Below the pieces are notes generated by a model. The model did not search any database. It was not told the origin of the DNA and was given only the letters and a program-made list of their open reading frames with translations. The position numbers were made by a program, and so were the translations under genes. This document shows, piece by piece, positions 1-12,123 of a stretch of 64,000 bases of DNA. Positions within the stretch are counted from its first letter, which is position 1, and the number at the start of each line of letters is the position of its first letter. The DNA is from Siphonodentalium dalli (Eukaryota > Mollusca > Scaphopoda > Gadilida > Siphonodentaliidae), in contig CP136069.1 of NCBI GenBank assembly GCA_032622095.1, positions 164,166,394 to 164,230,393 of the forward strand. The letters are read 5' to 3'.

Positions 1-416
1 ATTCTATTTATTCAACTGTTCTTTTCACTTTTGATCATCTCAGTAATTTTTCTTCAATATCAGTTAATTACCAATGAATCCCAAGAATTCTCATGACAGT
101 TCCTTTGATACCATTATACTATATTAAACATGACTTATAGGCCCTATGTGGCCGGCTGCAATTTTTATTTTGTTGATGTGATATATTCATGAATTTCTGA
201 TGCACTGGCATGAACTTTTAATAAAAGATTTTTTTCTTTTCTCTCTCTCATCCTGTCTCAGTCATCCTGCATAAATTAAAGTGTTTAAAGTCTGTATGTA
301 ATTCTGTCTAGTTTTTGGTGCATTTAAAAATATATCACCCTCATGTCCGATTGCGCCATAATTTTAACCGTGTCATGAGGCCCATCTTAAAATACGACAC
401 TCAAAATTTCAGGCAA
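1..416. other. AT-rich sequence without recognised feature
   Basis: No open frame, repeat or terminal repeat is recognised. A short CT-rich tract lies near 238-250. The sequence runs into the decayed edge of the satellite array at its right side. Confidence 0.5.
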
Positions 417-833
417 ATCGGCTACTAATATATCATGCTGTGTTATATAGATAACACAATGCACCAACAGTCCTCTTGATACATCACAACTCACACATAC
501 TAATACATATTACCTGAACCCAGGCTGCTTAATATGTCATGATGTGTTATATAGATACTACAACCAGGGCTCGATTTAACTGGATTTGCATTGCAAATTG
601 CGATGCAATTTCCCCTAAGCAATTTACAATGAAGAAAACATATATTGGTAGGGAATGCTATACAAAATCTACCCAGTGCTGCAAAATGCTATACAAATTT
701 TAAAAATTAAATCCACCTCTGACTACAACTCACCAACAGTTCTCTTGACACATCAGTATTCACACATACTAGTACATTAACTTGAATCTGGCTACTAATA
801 TGTCATAGTGTTATATAGATACTACAATGTAAT
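417..833. repeat. Decayed left edge of the 107-bp satellite array
   Basis: About three diverged versions of the satellite unit are visible. Each keeps the order 'cacacatacta.tacat', 'ctggct.ctaatat.tcat', 'gtgttatatagat' and 'caccaacagt', with substitutions and small indels absent from the main array. One unit is split by a hAT-type insertion at 565-721. Diverged edges are expected where unequal exchange homogenises the array centre but not its ends. Confidence 0.8.
565..721. mobile_element. hAT-type MITE, 157 bp, 8-bp TSD
   Basis: The insertion begins CAGGGCTCGATTTA and ends TAAATCCACCTCTG, an imperfect 14-bp terminal inverted repeat. It is flanked by the 8-bp direct repeat ACTACAAC at 557-564 and 722-729. 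An 8-bp TSD with CAGGG-type ends is the usual hAT signature. There is no coding capacity, so the element is non-autonomous. It interrupts a diverged satellite unit and is therefore younger than that unit. Confidence 0.8.
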
Positions 834-3690
834 GCACCAGCAGTCCCCATGATCATGATAAATCAGAAGTCACACATACTAGTACATGCACCGGAATCTG
901 GCTAATAATATATCATGCAGTGTTACATAGATATTATATCGCACCAGCAGTCCCCATGATCATGATAAATCAGAAGTCACACATACTAGTACATGTACCG
1001 GAATCTGGCTAATAATATATCATGCAGTGTTACATAGATATTATATCGCATCAACAGTCCCCATGGTCATGATAAATCAGAAGTCACACATACTAGTACA
1101 TGTACCGGAATCTGGCTAATAATATATCATGCAGTGTTACATAGATATTATATCGCATCAACAGTCCCCATGGTCATGATAAATCAGAAGTCACACATAC
1201 TAGTACATGTACCGGAATCTGGCTAATAATATATCATGCAGTGTTACATAGATATTATATCGCATCAACAGTCCCCATGATCATGATAAATCAGAAGTCA
1301 CACATACTAGTACATGTACCGGAATCTGGCTAATAATATATATCATGCAGTGTTACATAGATATTATATCGCATCAACAGTCCCCATGATCATGATAAAT
1401 CAGAAGTCACACATACTAGTACATGTACCGGAATCTGGCTAATAATATATCATGCAGTGTTACATAGATATTATATCGCATCAACAGTCCCCATGATCAT
1501 GATAAATCAGAAGTCACACATACTAGTACATGTACCGGAATCTGGCTAATAATATATCATGCAGTGTTACATAGATATTATATCGCACCAACAGTCCCCA
1601 TGATCATGATAAATCAGAAGTCACACATACTAGTACATGTACCGGAATCTGGCTAATAATATATCATGCAGTGTTACATAGATATTATATCGCACCAACA
1701 GTCCCCATGATCATGATAAATCAGAAGTCACACATACTAGTACATGTACCGGAATCTGGCTAATAATATATCATGCAGTGTTACATAGATATTATATCGC
1801 ACCAACAGTCCCCATGATCATGATAAATCAGAAGTCACACATACTAGTACATGTACCGGAATCTGGCTAATAATATATCATGCAGTGTTACATAGATATT
1901 ATATCGCACCAACAGTCCCCATGATCATGATAAATCAGAAGTCACACATACTAGTACATGTACCGGAATCTGGCTAATAATATATCATGCAGTGTTACAT
2001 AGATATTATATCGCACCAACAGTCCCCATGATCATGATAAATCAGAAGTCACACATACTAGTACATGTACCGGAATCTGGCTAATAATATATCATGCAGT
2101 GTTACATAGATATTATATCGCACCAACAGTCCCCATGATCATGATAAATCAGAAGTCACACATACTAGTACATGTACCGGAATCTGGCTAATAATATATC
2201 ATGCAGTGTTACATAGATATTATATCGCACCAACAGTCCCCATGATCATGATAAATCAGAAGTCACACATACTAGTACATGTACCGGAATCTGGCTAATA
2301 ATATATTATGCAGTGTTACATAGATATTATATCGCACCAACAGTCTCCATGATCATGATAAATCAGAAGTCACACATACTAGTACATGTACCGGAATCTG
2401 GCTAATAATATATCATGCAGTGTTACATAGATATTATATCGCACCAATAGTCCCCATGATCATGATAAATCAGAAGTCACACATACTAGTACATGTACCG
2501 GAATCTGGCTAATAATATATCATGCAGTGTTACATAGATATTATATCGCATCAACAGTCCCCATGATCATGATAAATCAGAAGTCACACATACTAGTACA
2601 TGTACCGGAATCTGGCTAATAATATATCATGCAGTGTTACATAGATATTATATCGCATCAACAGTCCCCATGGTCATGATAAATCAGAAGTCACACATAC
2701 TAGTACATGTACCGGAATCTGGCTAATAATATATCATGCAGTGTTACATAGATATTATATCGCATCAACAGTCCCCATGGTCATGATAAATCAGAAGTCA
2801 CACATACTAGTAGATGTACCGGAATCTGGCTAATAATATATATCATGCAGTGTTACATAGATATTATATCGCACCAACAGTCCCCATGATCATGATAAAT
2901 CAGAAGTCACACATACTAGTACATGTACCGGAATCTGGCTAATAATATATATCATGCAGTGTTACATAGATATTATATCGCACCAACAGTCCCCATGATC
3001 ATGATAAATCAGAAGTCACACATACTAGTACATGTACCGGAATCTGGCTAATAATATATCATGCAGTGTTACATAGATATTATATCGCATCAACAGTCCC
3101 CATGGTCATGATAAATCAGAAGTCACACATACTAGTACATGTACCGGAATCTGGCTAATAATATATGATGCAGTGTTACATACATGTAGATATTATATCG
3201 CATCAACAGTCCCCATGATCATGATAAATCAGAAGTCACACATACTAGTACATGTACCGGAATCTGGCTAATAATATATATCATGCAGTGTTACATAGAT
3301 ATTATATCGCACCAACAGTCCCCATGATCATGATAAATCAGAAGTCACACATACTAGTACATGTACCGGAATCTGGCTAATAATATATCATGCAGTGTTA
3401 CATAGATATTATATCGCATCAACAGTCCCCATGGTCATGATAAATCAGAAGTCACACATACTAGTACATGTACCGGAATCTGGCTAATAATATATCATGC
3501 AGTGTTACATAGATATTATATCGCATCAACAGTCCCCATGATCATGATAAATCAGAAGTCACACATACTAGTACATGTACCGGAATCTGGCTAATAATAT
3601 ATCATGCAGTGTTACATAGATATTATATCGCACCAACAGTCTCCATGATCATGATAAATCAGAAGTCACACATACATGTATTGAAACACA
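834..3690. repeat. Satellite array, 107-bp unit, about 27 copies
   Basis: Unit starts (gcaccaacag or gcatcaacag) recur at 834, 941, 1048, 1155, 1262 and so on to 3630, almost always 107 bp apart. Some units gain 2 bp in the TATATA run, and one near 3180 gains 6 bp. Each unit contains CATACTAGTACATGTACCGG, a short self-complementary region. Two diagnostic sites vary between units (cacc/catc and gatcatg/ggtcatg) and occur in blocks, which suggests local homogenisation. No conserved open frame runs through the unit, so it is non-coding. The last unit breaks off after 'cacacata' near 3674. Confidence 0.97.
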
Positions 3691-3959
3691 GCTACCAAAT
3701 TAAAAAATGTCCTGTGGCCGCAAATATATACTACAACACCAAAATGGCTCCCATGATACACACACCAGAAGTTATTAAATGTATGATTAGGTCTCCAATA
3801 ATACCCATGTCTAACTAGTTAACATTGTAATAAAGACAAGGATGCTAGAATCCAATCTGATATTCTTTGTTTGGCAGGAAATACACTATTAGCATGAAGA
3901 GCACATGATGTTCATGTTAGATAATCTGCTTGGTGATCATACCATCATGCTTTCCGCAA

Positions 3960-4381
3960 CAAGCCTGCAAATAGTGTGTCTGTCATTTGCAGAATGAGAT
4001 CCCCAGAGGGTGAATTTAGAGATCCTATCCCGCACAACAGGCTAGCAGTTCACCCTCTGGGGACCTCATTCTGCTTAGGCCTCATCTTCTGGGATGTATC
4101 TAAAGTCTCAAATTAACATTGTTTTTAGTTACTTTTTCCCTTCTGGGAAGTTTCTATATCCCCTAATTTGCAGAAGATAAAATGCATAATCGAAGTGACT
4201 AATGTGTGAATATCACCAACTTCAACTGGGGAACTTCAATCTGATCGCAGGTCTCCCATAGCAGTTGAGGTCCCCAGAGGGTGAATTTGGTGATTCTAGC
4301 CCACTTTACGGGATAGCGTCACTAAATTAACTTCTGGGGACCTCATTCTGCAAATGACAGACACACTATTTGGCAGGCTTG
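3960..4381. mobile_element. Family B palindromic MITE, copy B1
   Basis: The element is bounded by CAAGCCTGCAAATAGTG and its inverted partner, which ends CAGGCTTG. Inside are two hairpin modules with the words GAATGAGGTCCCCAGAGGGT and ACCCTCTGGGGACCTCATTC. They flank a linker containing TTAACATTGTTTTTAGTTAC. The flanking octamers ttccgcaa (3952-3959) and gtccgcga (4382-4389) match at 6 of 8 positions and are read as a decayed 8-bp TSD. It has no coding capacity. Confidence 0.85.
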
Positions 4382-4658
4382 GTCCGCGACTATTGACTTA
4401 GTAACGAAGCTGTCAATAACCTAGAGCCGTGACTGGGGCTCTTCCTGCTTCAGCCCATCTCCTCATTCATAATTCATCTGGTGTTATTATGTTGCTCCAC
4501 GGTCACCCATGCATGATGATGATCACCATACATGATGATGCAGCATTTATAGCGTTGGAAGCTGTCGATAACAATCTTATATTGTCCCACACTGTGACCT
4601 CATCGACCTCCTTGTCAACACCGAACTAATGTACATAGATGGGACAATTAGTGCGGCT

Positions 4659-5352
4659 GCAGCTCCATTTGGAGTTAAGTGGTCTGACACTGACATTTTT
4701 TATGGTATATACTGGTATATACAGTAATGATCTAATTAATCGACTCCTTAAACACAGCAGAATTATGGGTAACTTTTCAGGATTTAGTCGGAAATATGGC
4801 TTGTTGCCATTCATCGGAAAGCTCTCCCCAAGAGCTTTCCGATGAATGGCAAAAAGCCATATTTCCGACTAAATCCTGAAAAGTTACCCATAATTCTGCT
4901 GTTTTAAGGAGTCGATTAATTAGAGCATTACTGTACATGTACATGTACTAACTAGGTCATCAACAAACTCCCTCTCATTCCTTCCCAAGAGAAGATGCAA
5001 CCCAGTCGTAAACATACAATCAAGATTCATACGATACTGAGGCTATCATATTCCCGCCAACTTTTCATTTCTCAGAAGGCTTGCGGTCTCCCCCAAATTA
5101 AGTCACATCGCGCTACATTAATCATTTTGATTGGACGCCTTTATCTTGGTGCTACTAATAGTGAGTTCTGATTGGCGCTATTGATGTGGAGTCCTGGGTT
5201 GGGAAATGAAAACTCTATGAAAGGTCATCAGACCCACTATTTTATATGTGGGTATGCAGTTTACTCCAGACTGAATGGAACCATACCATACGCACCCGAA
5301 ATTTTCAAATGACCGGTCCTAAAAAATTTTGTACATGTATATGTGGACTGTA
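4659..5352. repeat. Paralogous segment P1, copy a
   Basis: From GCAGCTCCATTTGGAGTTAA to atgtggactgta this segment aligns, with divergence, to 5582-6389. Copy a carries a family A MITE (4722-4933) that copy b lacks. It also carries about 270 bp (roughly 5010-5278) absent from copy b. It lacks the hAT element found in copy b, so each copy preserves the other's empty insertion site. No gene was recognised. Confidence 0.8.
4722..4933. mobile_element. Family A palindromic MITE, TA target, copy A1
   Basis: This is a near-perfect palindrome. It begins CAGTAATGATCTAATTAATC, its arms contain GGATTTAGTCGGAAATATGG, and it ends GCATTACTG, flanked by TA (4720-4721 and 4934-4935). The TA duplication and CAGT start suggest a Tc1/mariner-like non-autonomous element. 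The paralogous segment at 5582-6389 has an uninterrupted 'atatacatgtacatgtact' at the same place, which confirms TA as the target. Confidence 0.9.
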
Positions 5353-5581
5353 ATCATTGTACCAATATTGTTCATTTTGTTTAGATCCTGTATAGTCTCA
5401 ATTTAAGGATCGGGGGACCTCATTTGACCTGACTGGAACCACATGTTAACCATGATTAATAGGCAACTTGAAATTATTTGCTGCAAAATATGTATTTTAA
5501 CTATTTTTTTGAAAGCAAAAATAATTGTTTTATTCACTTACCACATCACCCTGAATTGATAATCATTGTAGTGGAAGAATA

Positions 5582-6389
5582 GCAGCTCCATTTGGAGTTA
5601 AGTGTTCATACACTGACATGTTTCAGGATATACATGTACATGTACTACCATAACTATATGTACATGTAGGTCATCAACAGGGTCCGCGATGGACCGAAAT
5701 ATACTTTTGCCAAATAATTTGCCAACTGAAAATATTTTTTGCCAAATTATATTAGCATTTGCCAAATGCTATCCCTGATAGTATCATTTTCTGCAACATT
5801 AATTATTATGTTTCGACACTCGCGGGTTGAACAGCTTTTGATATCGATAGGAAAGCAGTTAGTTAATAATTAATTATACTCACATCTCTATTGTGGTTTA
5901 TCATACAACAATAAGCCAATCACCGAACATTACAATGGTAGAAGGGCACATTACAGGAGGATTAGTATTTTTAGTAATCCCTCCAACCATCAGTACTAAT
6001 GCTATGAGATTAACTGCATCTTATCCTTACTAGAGGTGTTAACTTTCTCTAAACCTTATACAAATCACTAATATAATTATGTTGTAGGAGTTTACTGAAA
6101 TGAATGGTAATGATTGACCAATATTTTTCAAATTGCTTGAGGAATTAAAATGTGACTTGCCAAAACTTTTGCCAAATGAAAATATTTTTTGCCAAATGTG
6201 AATTATTTTTGCCATTGGCAAATTTGGCAAGTGGCAGCGCGAACCCTGGTCATCAACAAACTCACTCTCAGTCCTTCCCAAGAGAAGGATGCAATTGCTC
6301 TCACAACCATACACACCCGTCATTTTCAATTGACCGGTGCTAAAATGTTCTTCGAGTCACATCTGTCAATATTGCATATGTGGACTGTA
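5582..6389. repeat. Paralogous segment P1, copy b
   Basis: This is the second copy of the 4659-5352 segment, recognised from the shared GCAGCTCCATTTGGAGTTAA start, the tandem TACATGTA words, 'tccttcccaagagaa', 'gaccggt.ctaaaa' and 'atgtggactgta' in the same order. It is split by a 571-bp hAT element at 5678-6248. Confidence 0.8.
5678..6248. mobile_element. hAT-type non-autonomous element, 571 bp
   Basis: The element starts CAGGGTCCGCG and ends CGCGAACCCTG, an 11-bp inverted repeat with one mismatch. It is flanked by exact 8-bp duplications GTCATCAA (5670-5677 and 6249-6256). Both ends carry repeated TTTGCCAAAT words, including a direct repeat of about 50 bp near 5692-5745 and 6152-6200. Subterminal motif clusters of this kind are typical of hAT transposase binding regions. 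P1 copy a has a single uninterrupted gtcatcaacaaactc, which is the empty site. No transposase frame is present. Confidence 0.92.
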
Positions 6390-6939
6390 TAAATCAATAA
6401 CAAATTTATAAATAAAAATAATATTACGTTGCGACAAAGTTCACAATATTTAATAATATTTTCAATTAAAAATTCACTTTCAAGTTGATATTTTTCACCA
6501 AGATATAATTATAAGAATTTTTTTTTTTTTTAATAATCTATTCTGATTTATTCTCTTTTTTTCAATACAGTTTGTATTACAGATATAATATGACCATACG
6601 CTAGTGTAATTAACGAACCACAGCTAAAACACATGCATATAAGCTAGGATATATCAGTGTCCTTTTAATCCTATAAAATAACTTCATAGATGCGTATTAG
6701 GCCTTATATTGTGGTGTGATTATGATATATTACACTCCAGACATGCACAAGGGTTCATCGACAGAGTGGGTTCTATAGCAATTTTGTGTATAAATTAGGT
6801 CAATCATATCATACATCAAGGCATGTGAGAAATCAGAGATTCACAATGCAAACAGACTATGAGCTCACCGACTCAGACTTAAACCTAAGTAAAAAACTTT
6901 TAAAAGCCATTCCTTTTGAACAAATTATTATAGAATATA
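6390..6939. other. AT-rich spacer
   Basis: Contains a poly-T run near 6518-6531 and otherwise unremarkable AT-rich sequence. No gene or terminal repeat was recognised. Confidence 0.5.
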
Positions 6940-8431
6940 AACTACCAACATCAAACTGAAAGTATTCAAAAGTCAAGACTGTTGGTTTTTGTCTAGAGGA
7001 GTATTTTACTGAAATTAACCATTATATTATTGACGCTGTGTGCGCAATCCGATTATGATGTGTACTATACGAAGAAGCTTGTCGAATTCATCATGCTCAT
7101 TTCATTCATAAAATGTCATCATGTTGGTTTCAACGAAACTCGACGAGCAACATCATCATGTAGCTTTCGCCATTGACGGAATATGCGATAACCTGAATGT
7201 ATCTTCTAATTTGTTCCTAAGTATGTGTTTCTTGTCGATTCATGAAAATAGAAGGATATCTGAGGATTATCAGATTTACGTATGTACTATGTAATATTAT
7301 GATAATTTAAACGCGATATAATAACGTTTGCTTGCATCACGAATTTCGATTTCGATTCCAGTATTGTCCCCAGCGCAGCCAGAGTGATTGAGATTTTCCC
7401 ATTGCACGCAACATTATATTTTAGGCCACTCCATTGCAAATATTTGACAGTCCATAATATGTTATAATTATGTTCTCCATAAAATGTAAACAGTGGCTAC
7501 GAATGAACTTCACTGTGCATAATTCTGATAGTAACTTCCCTCATTTTGGAACGAAGGCCATTGAAAGATGCACACGTTTATTTCAGATTACGACATTAAT
7601 GCTTTAAGCCCACTATCTAAGTGCTCGCAAAAATTCAAAACAGCAGTGTCATATTAGATAATAATTGGTGACGTCACAAAATCAGATATAGTCTATATAC
7701 GACCCAAAGCGTCCGGCTTTGGTTTGTCATAAGTTATAACATACAAGTATCTTCACAATAATATAATAATGTCAATTTCTTCCTTCTCTGTATTTGTTTT
7801 AATTTTTCTGCAATGCCACCTCAAACATAAGAATTTTAACAATATAATTACAGGTGTTGTATTGTTACCAGTCTATAGCTGAGCTGTTTTGTGCATTGTT
7901 GATATAGTTTGCTTTTCAAAGAGAGTTCAACTATATTCTATTAATTGAGATGGACAACACCATATAGACCTGTCAAAAAATATCCACAGGAGTCACCAAT
8001 CAACTTTGTGAAAGTTGATCAAGAGCTCCTATACAAATTCCTCAACTAGTCTACAAGGTATTATCTTTATTGTATTCAACCATCTGATTTTAAAATGAAA
8101 TCTTGTACTACAATCATTTTTATCTCTTAAAGGCCCACTTAATTTTTATAGTAACTGATTATTTTTTTATAGTGCCTTGATATACGGTTTTAATAACAAT
8201 CTATGCCATAAAATATGATTAAAATACTATAATTCATCATCATTTGAAACGTCGGTGTCTCAGAAGATGCCCATAGAAATAGAAAACAGCTGAAATCATA
8301 GAAAGATTACCACCGTTTTGGCTCCCAGAATGCAACAGAATTCAAACTAAAATGTATTTTCAATGGAAGGGGAATAACTCTATCTACAAGATTTAGTGTT
8401 ATTCCCCCTCCATTGAAAATAATACAATTTG
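6940..8431. repeat. 1.49-kb tandem duplication, copy 1
   Basis: The sequence from 'aactaccaacatcaaactga' to 8431 is repeated head-to-tail at 8432-9899. I noticed about five substitutions (for example cataattctg/cataattccg and gtgctcgc/gtgctagc), a 2-bp indel near 7687 and one 25-bp indel near 8396, so the duplication is recent. The right end of copy 1 lies inside a TTAA-flanked MITE. No coding frame of note. Confidence 0.95.
8131..8431 (+). mobile_element. Truncated TTAA element (family D), left part only
   Basis: Starts after TTAA (8127-8130) with AGGCCCACTTAATTTTTATA, identical to the complete element at 9621-10053. It stops at the duplication junction, so its right end is missing. This copy keeps a hairpin, CAATGGAAGGGGAATAAC with GTTATTCCCCCTCCATTG, whose second arm is deleted in copy 2. 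Confidence 0.85.
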
Positions 8432-9899
8432 AACTACCAACATCAAACTGAAAGTATTCAAAAGTCAAGACTGTTGGTTTTTGTCTAGAGGAGTATTTTA
8501 CTGAAATTAACCATTATATTATTGACGCTGTGTGCGCAATCCGATTATGATGTGTACTATACGAAGAAGCTTGTCGAATTCATCATGCTCATTTCATTCA
8601 TAAAATGTCATCATGTTGGTTTCAACGAAACTCGACGAGCAACATCATCATGTAGCTTTCGCCATTGACGGAATATGCGATAACCTGAATGTATCTTCTA
8701 ATTTGTTCCTAAGTATGTGTTTCTTGTCGATTCATGAAAATAGAAGGATATCTGAGGATTATCAGATTTACGTATGTACTATGTAATATTATGATAATTT
8801 AAACGCGATATAATAACGTTTGCTTGCATCACGAATTTCGATTTCGATTCCAGTATTGTCCCCAGCGCAGCCAGAGTGATTGAGATTTTCCCATTGCACG
8901 CAACATTATATTTTAGGCCACTCCATTGCAAATATTTGACAGTCCATAATATGTTATAATTATGTTCTCCATAAAATGTAAACAGTGGCTACGAATGAAC
9001 TTCACTGTGCATAATTCCGATAGTAACTTCCCTCATTTTGGAACGAAGGCCATTGAAAGATGCACACGTTTATTTCAGATTACGACATTAATGCTTTAAG
9101 CCCACTATCTAAGTGCTAGCAAAAATTCAAAACAGCAGTGTCATATTAGATAATAATTGGTGACGTCACAAAATCAGATAGTCTATATACGACCCAAAGC
9201 GTCCGGCTTTGGTTTGTCATAAGTTATAACATACATGTATCTTCACAATAATATAATAATGTCAATTTCTTCCTTCTCTGTATTTGTTTTAATTTTTCTG
9301 CAATGCCACCTCAAACATAAGAATTTTAACAATATAATTACAGGTGTTGTATTGTTACCAGTCTATAGCTGAGCTGTTTTGTGCATTGTTGATATAGTTT
9401 GCTTTTCAAAGAGAGTTCAACTATATTCTATTAATTGAGATGGACAACACCATATAGACCTGTCAAAAAATATCCACAGGAGTCACCAATCAACTTTGTG
9501 AAAGTTGATCAAGAGCTCCTATACAAATTCCTCAACTAGTCTACAAGGTATTATCTTTATTGTATTCAACCATCTGATTTTAAAATGAAATCTTGTACTA
9601 CAATCATTTTTATCTCTTAAAGGCCCACTTAATTTTTATAGTAACTGATTATTTTTTTATAGTGCCTTGATATACGGTTTTAATAACAATCTATGCCATA
9701 AAATATGATTAAAATACTATAATTCATCATCATTTGAAACGTCGGGGTCTCAGAAGATGCCCATAGAAATAGAAAACAGCTGAAATCATAGAAAGATTAC
9801 CACCGTTTTGGCTCCCAGAATGCAACAGAATTCAAACTAAAATGTATTTTCAATGGAAGGGGAATAACTCTATCTACAAGATTTAATAATACAATTTAA
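8432..9899. repeat. 1.49-kb tandem duplication, copy 2
   Basis: Near-identical to 6940-8431. It lacks 25 bp of the inverted-repeat arm and is followed by the rest of the family D element. The hexamer AACTAC occurs at both ancestral breakpoints: 6940 (aactaccaac) and about 9899 (aactacaaac). This fits a microhomology-mediated tandem duplication. Confidence 0.95.
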
Positions 9900-10053
9900 A
9901 CTACAAACCAGATGAAAAAAACAACATGTTCATAGTTTATTACATCGGGTAAGTTGATAATAAAATGTTTTGGATCTTCATTCTTTCAAATGGTATATAA
10001 TATGGCATATATTTTACCTGTGTGATCTTGGGGTTCAAAATTTAAGTGGGCCT
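9621..10053 (+). mobile_element. TTAA-flanked piggyBac-like MITE (family D), complete
   Basis: A 433-bp element between TTAA at 9617-9620 and 10054-10057. Its terminal inverted repeats are AGGCCCACTTAATTTTTATA and, reversed, AGGCCCACTTAAATTTTGAA. The precise TTAA duplication suggests the piggyBac superfamily, though Kolobok elements also use TTAA. No transposase is encoded. Confidence 0.8.
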
Positions 10054-10057
10054 TTAA

Positions 10058-10791
10058 TGAGGTGAGAGCGCTACTTAACTGTGTGACAAAGTTCTACTTT
10101 CATTTGAAGGGTAACTGCAATAACCTTTGTTTCCTAATATAATATATATATATATAGTTTTATACTACGCAAACAGTTGGTGATATATGGGATGAAGGCC
10201 AGCCACGGTAGCATCAAGAACAAAAACACTCGCCTGACCTGTGAACTCTAGGTATTTTTTATAACTGCATGTTCTTGCCAATCACTAAACACTCTCTATC
10301 TGGACAGAGTTTGAATTCTTTCTAATTAAAGACATAATATGTACTTATTCGGGTGCTTGAAACTGATAAGTTAGTATTCAGGAGCTATGCCAACTGGAGA
10401 AATGTAGCATTCTACTAACATCGCCGAAAATCTCAAGCAAATCGACCGTACCACTCCATAGAAAACATCGTCTAAACTACGCTCAATTGTAAATATTTAC
10501 TACTTTATTTGGGAAGCATCTATCGGCGATAAACTAACGAAAATGATTTCGTCATCGACAGTCACTGAATTAATTAATATATAAGAATGACGATGTGTGT
10601 TGACAATTTCGATATAATATTTGTAAAAATATCTACTTTGAACAAGATTATTCTCCATTTCTATTTGATCACCCTACAGGAGTGTTTCACATCACTTTAA
10701 GAAACTACCATGGAACATCAAACTTGTCACTGCAACTAATTCTACTTACTTAGTCAATTACAGAAAGTGGTACCAGGCTTAAATACATGTA
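10058..10791. other. AT-rich spacer with TA microsatellite
   Basis: A (TA)n run lies near 10137-10158. Nothing else was recognised and there are no substantial open frames. Confidence 0.5.
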
Positions 10792-11101
10792 CAGTAATGA
10801 CCTAAATAATCGACTCCTTAACCACAGAAGAATTATGGGTAACTTTTCAGGATTTAGTTGGAAATATGGCTTGTTGCCGTTCATCCGAAAGCTCTCAGTG
10901 AGAGGTGTCCGATAGCTCTCAGTGAGAGCTTTCCAATGAATGGCAACAAGCCATATTTCTGACTATATGACTTGTTGCCATTCATCCGAAAGCTCTGTAA
11001 GAGCTTTCCGATGAATGGCAACAAGCCATATTTCCGACTAAATCCTGAAGTTACCCATAATTCTTCTGTGGTTAAGGAGTCAATTATTTAGGGCATTACT
11101 G
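10792..11101. mobile_element. Family A palindromic MITE, copy A2, with extra hairpin
   Basis: Flanked by TA (10790-10791 and 11102-11103) with CAGTAATGA and GGCATTACTG ends. At 310 bp it is about 100 bp longer than the standard 212-220 bp, because the central stem-loop (GCTTGTTGCCATTCATC...GATGAATGGCAACAAGC) occurs twice in succession. This looks like an internal duplication of the hairpin core. Confidence 0.88.
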
Positions 11102-11175
11102 TAGATATGGCTTGATTTAACATCCAAATTATGTACACGTAATTCAAGATGATGGATATATATAGATGATCAAGA

Positions 11176-11306
11176 GTCCCCAGTTTATAGCAGAATCTAC
11201 AAAACAAGTCCAGTAAATTATGTCTGGACGAGCCTATGGTGGAGTCCATACCTAATTTATTGGATAAGTTTTGTAAATTGACTATATTCTGCCATAAACT
11301 GGGGAC
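11176..11306. mobile_element. Palindromic MITE-like element, 131 bp
   Basis: Inverted arms of about 45 bp begin GTCCCCAGTTTATAGCAGAA and end in the complementary GCCATAAACTGGGGAC. The arms also share ACAAAAC and the AATTTA core. A target duplication is not clear, so the superfamily is unassigned. Only this copy was seen in the window. Confidence 0.7.
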
Positions 11307-12006
11307 AAGTTATAGATTCTATTTACAACATGATCCAAAACATTGATATACTTAAATCAACAAATAGGACATGAAACTAACATCGTCTTCTATAAGGCAT
11401 GCAATGACGTTTCTCATAACTATGCATTGTTTGCCCAAGTAAAGAAATAGTACTAGATAAATAAAAACTCTTTGACGTATTTAATGGCGTAAATTTAATG
11501 AAATAACTTTTCAAACTCTTCATTCATTAGAGTTTGTTGTAAAAATATTGGAAGCCATATTGTTTTGAGATGTAGTGTACGGAATATAAACAAGAAGACA
11601 TACTCAATGTCATAGGTCAACTGGCACTAAATTAAATTTAACCGACTAAGAGCTCCATTTAAGAATTACATTTAAGAATTTCATCCCCCTACCTTTGGAA
11701 TTATTTTATTGATACTACATACATATAAAACAAAAAAAACATAGTAATGATAATGAAATTTCTTCAGCTTTTTGACCATTATGTCTACACAACTCATCTT
11801 GAGACCAAAATGTAATGAAACAGTATTCTCCGTTCATATAAGGGATAGGAGCTTCTTTAAGTTCTGTAACTTGTGCTCCGATCCCTTTATCGCCTCTCAT
11901 CCTTATTCACCAACTGTATTTTCTTTATTTGTATTTTGTTTATTGATTGAGGGATAATAAAAAAAATATGTTTAAATCACTGGCACTATTTCCTGTTATG
12001 CAACGA
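11307..12006. other. AT-rich spacer without recognised feature
   Basis: Only short frames near or below 60 codons, overlapping on both strands (11715-11957), none resembling a known protein. No repeat edges found. Confidence 0.45.
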
Positions 12007-12123
12007 ACAACCGATGGAATAACCTATAACTAGTTACAACCGATGGAATAACCTATAACTAGTTACAACCGATGGAATAACCTTATAACTAGTTACAACC
12101 GATGGAATAACCTATAACTAGTT
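12007..12123. repeat. Minisatellite, 29-bp unit, four copies
   Basis: The unit 'acaaccgatggaataac' plus 'ctataactagtt' starts at 12007, 12036, 12065 and 12095. The third copy has one extra T. Copies are otherwise identical, which suggests recent expansion. Confidence 0.95.

Noticed and set aside
834-3690. The regular array could suggest a CRISPR
   Set aside because: The whole 107-bp unit is repeated. There are no unique spacers, and the surroundings are eukaryotic repeats.
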